A stretch of DNA of 64,000 nt from Actinocorallia herbida (lineage in GTDB: Bacteria > Actinomycetota > Actinomycetes > Streptosporangiales > Streptosporangiaceae). The notes under the pieces were generated by a model. The model made no database searches, was not told the DNA's origin, and saw only the letters and a list, made by a program, of their open reading frames with translations. Shown in pieces: positions 61,544-64,000 of the stretch. The stretch spans positions 4,030,001-4,094,000 of the forward strand of contig NZ_RJKE01000001.1 in the NCBI RefSeq assembly GCF_003751225.1, written 5' to 3'. The position numbers and the translations under genes were made by a program. Within the stretch, counting starts at the first letter, position 1, and the number at the start of each line of letters is the position of its first letter.

Positions 61544-61996
61544 ATGAACGGAGTGGACCTGTTCCTGCTCGGCCGCACGCTGATGAAGATCGGTGAGGAG
61601 ACGCTGGCCGCTGAGGCGCCGGACGGCAAACTCGGCGGTATCCGGACCGTGCTGATCGTGGTCGGCGACATCCGCGCGCACCCGGGCAGCGCGGTCAGCG
61701 AGATCGTCGACCGGACCGGCCTCCCGCAGAGCGCGGTCTCGGCCGCGGTCGCCCGCCTCCGCGATACCGGAGCCGTGGTCTCCGAACCCGACACCCGCGA
61801 CCGGCGCCGCGTCCTCATCCACCCCGCCCCCGGGATCTCCCCCCGTGTCGAAGAGGTCCGCGCCGCGCCGATCGACACCTCCGTGGCCAAGGCCCTGGGC
61901 TCTGCCGACCCGGCCCGGCTCGCCGAGGTCCTCACCCTCCTGGACGAGCTGGCCCGCCATCTGACCCCCCGATCGCTGTCCCGCCTGCGCGACTGA
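61544..61996 (+). CDS. MarR-family regulator
   Basis: A 150-residue winged-helix regulator: helices GIRTVLIVVGDIRAHPGSAVSEIVDRTGLPQSAVSAAVARLRDTGAVV followed by the wing SEPDTRDRRRVLIHPAPG. It lacks a Cys in the N-terminus, so a redox sensor role is unlikely. It probably represses itself and the divergent hydrolase via the dyad at 61499. Confidence 0.87.
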   Translation: MNGVDLFLLGRTLMKIGEETLAAEAPDGKLGGIRTVLIVVGDIRAHPGSAVSEIVDRTGLPQSAVSAAVARLRDTGAVVSEPDTRDRRRVLIHPAPGISPRVEEVRAAPIDTSVAKALGSADPARLAEVLTLLDELARHLTPRSLSRLRD

Positions 61997-62062
61997 CCTC
62001 CGCGCCGGACTTCCGGCCGGCGGCGGGCGTGCCCGGAAGGGTGCGGGTGGGTGTGGGCTCGG

Positions 62063-63022
62063 CTAGGGGGTGAGGTGCCGGTGCCGCCATTGGGCGGGTG
62101 AGGCGCCGTAGGTCCGGCGGAAGAGGCGGGTGAAGCGGGCGGGGTCCGCGAAGCCCCAGGAGCGGGCTATGTCGGTGGCGGGGCGGTGGGCGTGGGCGGG
62201 TGAGGCGAGGTCCGCGCGGGCGCCTTCGAGGCGGTGGTGGGCGATCCACTGGTCCAGGTCGGCGCCGTGGTCGTGGAAGATCCGGTGGAGCGCGGCGACG
62301 GAGAGGTTGTGGACGGCGGCGACGCGCGCGGCGGTCAGGCCGGGGTCGGCGAGGTGGGCGCGGAGGTGGGCGAGGATCCGGGTGTACCGGGTCTCCTCGG
62401 CGACGGACAGGCGGGTCGGCCTCGGCGCGGAGACCGACGCGACGAGCGCGCGGACGAGGGAGACGACGGCGTCGCCGAGGGCCTCGACGCCCGCGTCTCC
62501 GCTGAGCCGTTCGGCGTCTCCCCGCATGGCCTTCAGCTGGGTGAGCAGCATCGGGGCGATCTCGCTGTGCTCGGCCAGCGGCGTCGCGTCGCGGATCATG
62601 CTCCCGGGGAGCCCGAGGCGCTCGGCGTCCAGCATGAAGGCGATGCTCTCGCCGGCGCCGGACCAGCGGGTCTCCCAGTAGCCGGCGCTCTTGCAGGTGA
62701 AGGCGAGGTCCGCGGACGTCAGCGACCGCTGCCGGTCGTTGCAGACGAAGCCACCGGTGCCGTGCACCTGGCTGAAGAGCGAGATGCTGTCCCGTCCGTC
62801 CAGGCGCAGGTGCTGCTCGGTCTGCCAGTAACGCATCCCGGAGCCCGAGTTCGCGAACAGCACGACGGGTCCGAAGTGCCAGATCTCCATGCGTTTGCGG
62901 AACCGGACGCCTTCGTCGAGTTCGTGCTCGATGGAGCAGGCGCCGGAGGTCCCGACGGCCGCGGCGTTGTAGGCGTCGACCCGGTCGCGGCGCGGCAGGT
63001 CGTCGGTGTCCAGGATCAGCAC
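62063..63022 (-). CDS. AraC-family regulator, paralogue 1
   Basis: A 319-residue regulator with an N-terminal AraC-binding-domain-2-like sensor (CSIEHELDEGVRFRKRMEIWHFGP, FANSGSGMRYWQTEQHLRLDG) and a C-terminal double HTH (LTAARVAAVHNLSVAALHRIFHDHG; DIARSWGFADPARFTRLFRRTYGASPAQWR). GTG at 63022. It lies 33 bp after a close paralogue on the same strand; sensor and DNA-binding halves are similar throughout, so a tandem duplication with divergence is likely. Targets unknown. Confidence 0.9.
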   Translation of the reverse strand: MLILDTDDLPRRDRVDAYNAAAVGTSGACSIEHELDEGVRFRKRMEIWHFGPVVLFANSGSGMRYWQTEQHLRLDGRDSISLFSQVHGTGGFVCNDRQRSLTSADLAFTCKSAGYWETRWSGAGESIAFMLDAERLGLPGSMIRDATPLAEHSEIAPMLLTQLKAMRGDAERLSGDAGVEALGDAVVSLVRALVASVSAPRPTRLSVAEETRYTRILAHLRAHLADPGLTAARVAAVHNLSVAALHRIFHDHGADLDQWIAHHRLEGARADLASPAHAHRPATDIARSWGFADPARFTRLFRRTYGASPAQWRHRHLTP

Positions 63023-63055
63023 GGCACGGCCTCCCGGCGCGGGCTCCGCACCGCG

Positions 63056-64000
63056 TCAGTCCTCGCCGCGCCGGCGGCGCCACTGGCTGGGCGTGACGCC
63101 GAAGGTCTGGCGGAAGCGGCGGGAGAAGTAGTTCGGGTTGGTGAAGCCCCAGGCACGGCCGATGGCTTCGATGGTGCGGCGGGCGTGTTCGGGCGCGGTG
63201 AGGTCATGGCGGGCGTGTTCCAGTCGGCGGCGGATGATCCACTGTTCCAGGCTGATGCCGTTGGCCTCGCACAGCCGGTACAGGGTCCGCCGGGAGATGT
63301 TGTGGACGTGGGCGATGCGCTCGGGGGTGAGTTCCGGGTCGGCGAGGTTGGCCCGCACGTAGGCGAGGATCCGCGGGACCAGGGTCTCCTGGGCCACCTC
63401 GCGCCGGGTGCCCGCGTCGGACGTCACGGAGGCGACGAGCGCCCGGCTGAGGGCGACGAGGGAGCCGCCGATGGCCTCCGCGCCCGGGTCCTCAGCGATC
63501 AGGTCGGCGTTCCGGTGCAGGGCGCGCATCTGGTTCAACAGTAGGGGGGCGACCCCGCTGCGGGACGCGAGCGGGATGGCGTCCCGGATCGTGGCCGCGG
63601 GCAGTTCGAGGCGGTCGAAGTCGATCACGCAGGCGAGCATCATGCCGGTGCCCGACCACGTGTACTCGTAGTACGCGTCGGTGCGGTGCTCCAGGTTCAG
63701 CGTCTGCGCGCAGAGGCGGTCCTGGTAGTCGTTCCACACGATCCCGCCGGTGCCGACGGGGTGGGTGAGCAGCGAGATGGAGTGCTTGGAGTCCATCCGC
63801 ATGTGCCGCGGGGTGCGCCGGTAGCGCATCCCGGTGCCGGAGGTGGCGATCATGCTCACCGGGCCGAACTGCCAGACCTCGAGCCGCTGCCAGATCTCCC
63901 CGCGCTCGTCCGGCTCGAACTCGATCGAGCAGGTGCCCGCCTCGCCCTCGGCCACGGCGTGATACGCCTCGGCCCGTTCGGCGTTCGGATGGTCGGCGGT
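63056..64000 (-). CDS. AraC-family regulator, paralogue 2 (5' end outside window)
   Basis: AraC regulator whose frame remains open to the right edge (residues ...ADHPNAERAEAYHAV precede the visible body), so at least 315 residues with the start beyond 64000. Sensor: CSIEFEPDERGEIWQRLEVWQFGP, SGTGMRYRRTPRHMRMDS; DNA-binding domain: LTPERIAHVHNISRRTLYRLCEANG and AIGRAWGFTNPNYFSRRFRQTFGVTPSQWR. Paralogue of the gene at 62063; the two probably arose by duplication. Confidence 0.9.
   Translation of the reverse strand, partial: TADHPNAERAEAYHAVAEGEAGTCSIEFEPDERGEIWQRLEVWQFGPVSMIATSGTGMRYRRTPRHMRMDSKHSISLLTHPVGTGGIVWNDYQDRLCAQTLNLEHRTDAYYEYTWSGTGMMLACVIDFDRLELPAATIRDAIPLASRSGVAPLLLNQMRALHRNADLIAEDPGAEAIGGSLVALSRALVASVTSDAGTRREVAQETLVPRILAYVRANLADPELTPERIAHVHNISRRTLYRLCEANGISLEQWIIRRRLEHARHDLTAPEHARRTIEAIGRAWGFTNPNYFSRRFRQTFGVTPSQWRRRRGED

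Overview
The window is one contiguous piece of a very GC-rich actinobacterial chromosome. GTG/TTG starts are frequent, genes are packed with 1-4 bp stop/start overlaps (ATGA, GTGA, TGATG), and actinomycete families are present (SAV_2336-type, DUF397, F420-type nitroreductase, FxLD-type methyltransferase, many one-component regulators). A filamentous actinomycete, perhaps Streptosporangiales such as Actinomadura relatives, fits best; this is inference, as no rRNA or taxonomic marker is present. I saw no tRNA, rRNA, CRISPR array, integrase or insertion sequence.

Regions: (1) 1-5288: end of a membrane Ser/Thr kinase, a small membrane protein, a DUF397 protein behind an NB-ARC/TPR STAND ATPase, then a Nudix/alcohol dehydrogenase pair. 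(2) 5339-16148: an FxLD-type methyltransferase divergent from a Rieske oxygenase, an aldehyde dehydrogenase, and an operon of P450, amidohydrolase, fused indolepyruvate ferredoxin oxidoreductase-like protein and a two-repeat EthD protein. The Rieske, ALDH and P450 promoters share a 16-bp box, so they look like one catabolic regulon of unknown substrate. (3) 16549-19367: DUF899 protein, SUKH-like/zinc-ribbon protein, aldo/keto reductase.

(4) 19715-37331 is the most interesting region, a compound NTP-dependent conflict locus. On the + strand: EACC1, caspase fused to an Hsp70-like domain, VMAP, MoxR AAA+ ATPase and a double vWA-like SAV_2336-type protein. On the - strand, converging on it with 2 bp between stops: a vWA-like protein, a P-loop GTPase and two GAP1-like proteins. 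Beyond these lie a four-TM coiled-coil DUF4407 protein and a kinase with MgtE-N-like helical repeats. These families are known from predicted anti-invader systems of multicellular bacteria (MoxR-vWA-VMAP, EACC1-caspase and GTPase-GAP1). Here several modules sit together, and a C-terminal vWA-like domain occurs in both halves.

(5) 37316-54517: ammonium transporter, then a large catabolic regulon. One operon holds two FAD amine-oxidase-like enzymes, MmgE/PrpD, and an acyl-CoA-dehydrogenase-fold monooxygenase with its flavin reductase. A second operon of eight overlapping genes holds a polyamine-type ABC importer, DUF1028, a CocE-type hydrolase, an M20 peptidase and a cupin. A divergent IclR regulator precedes a nitrilase-type amidohydrolase. 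A 17-bp box, GTTGYCATANNNNCAAC (relaxed in one copy), lies upstream of both operons and of the IclR gene.

(6) 54610-64000: small regulator/effector pairs with visible palindromic operators (TetR/isoprenylcysteine-type methyltransferase; MFS exporter plus TetR; MarR/alpha-beta hydrolase), an F420-type nitroreductase, a Nudix protein, and two tandem AraC paralogues, the last cut by the window edge. Several genes (5339, 6760, 9606, 19715, 61544) have a TANNNT hexamer 6-7 nt before the start codon and no Shine-Dalgarno sequence, suggesting leaderless mRNAs.
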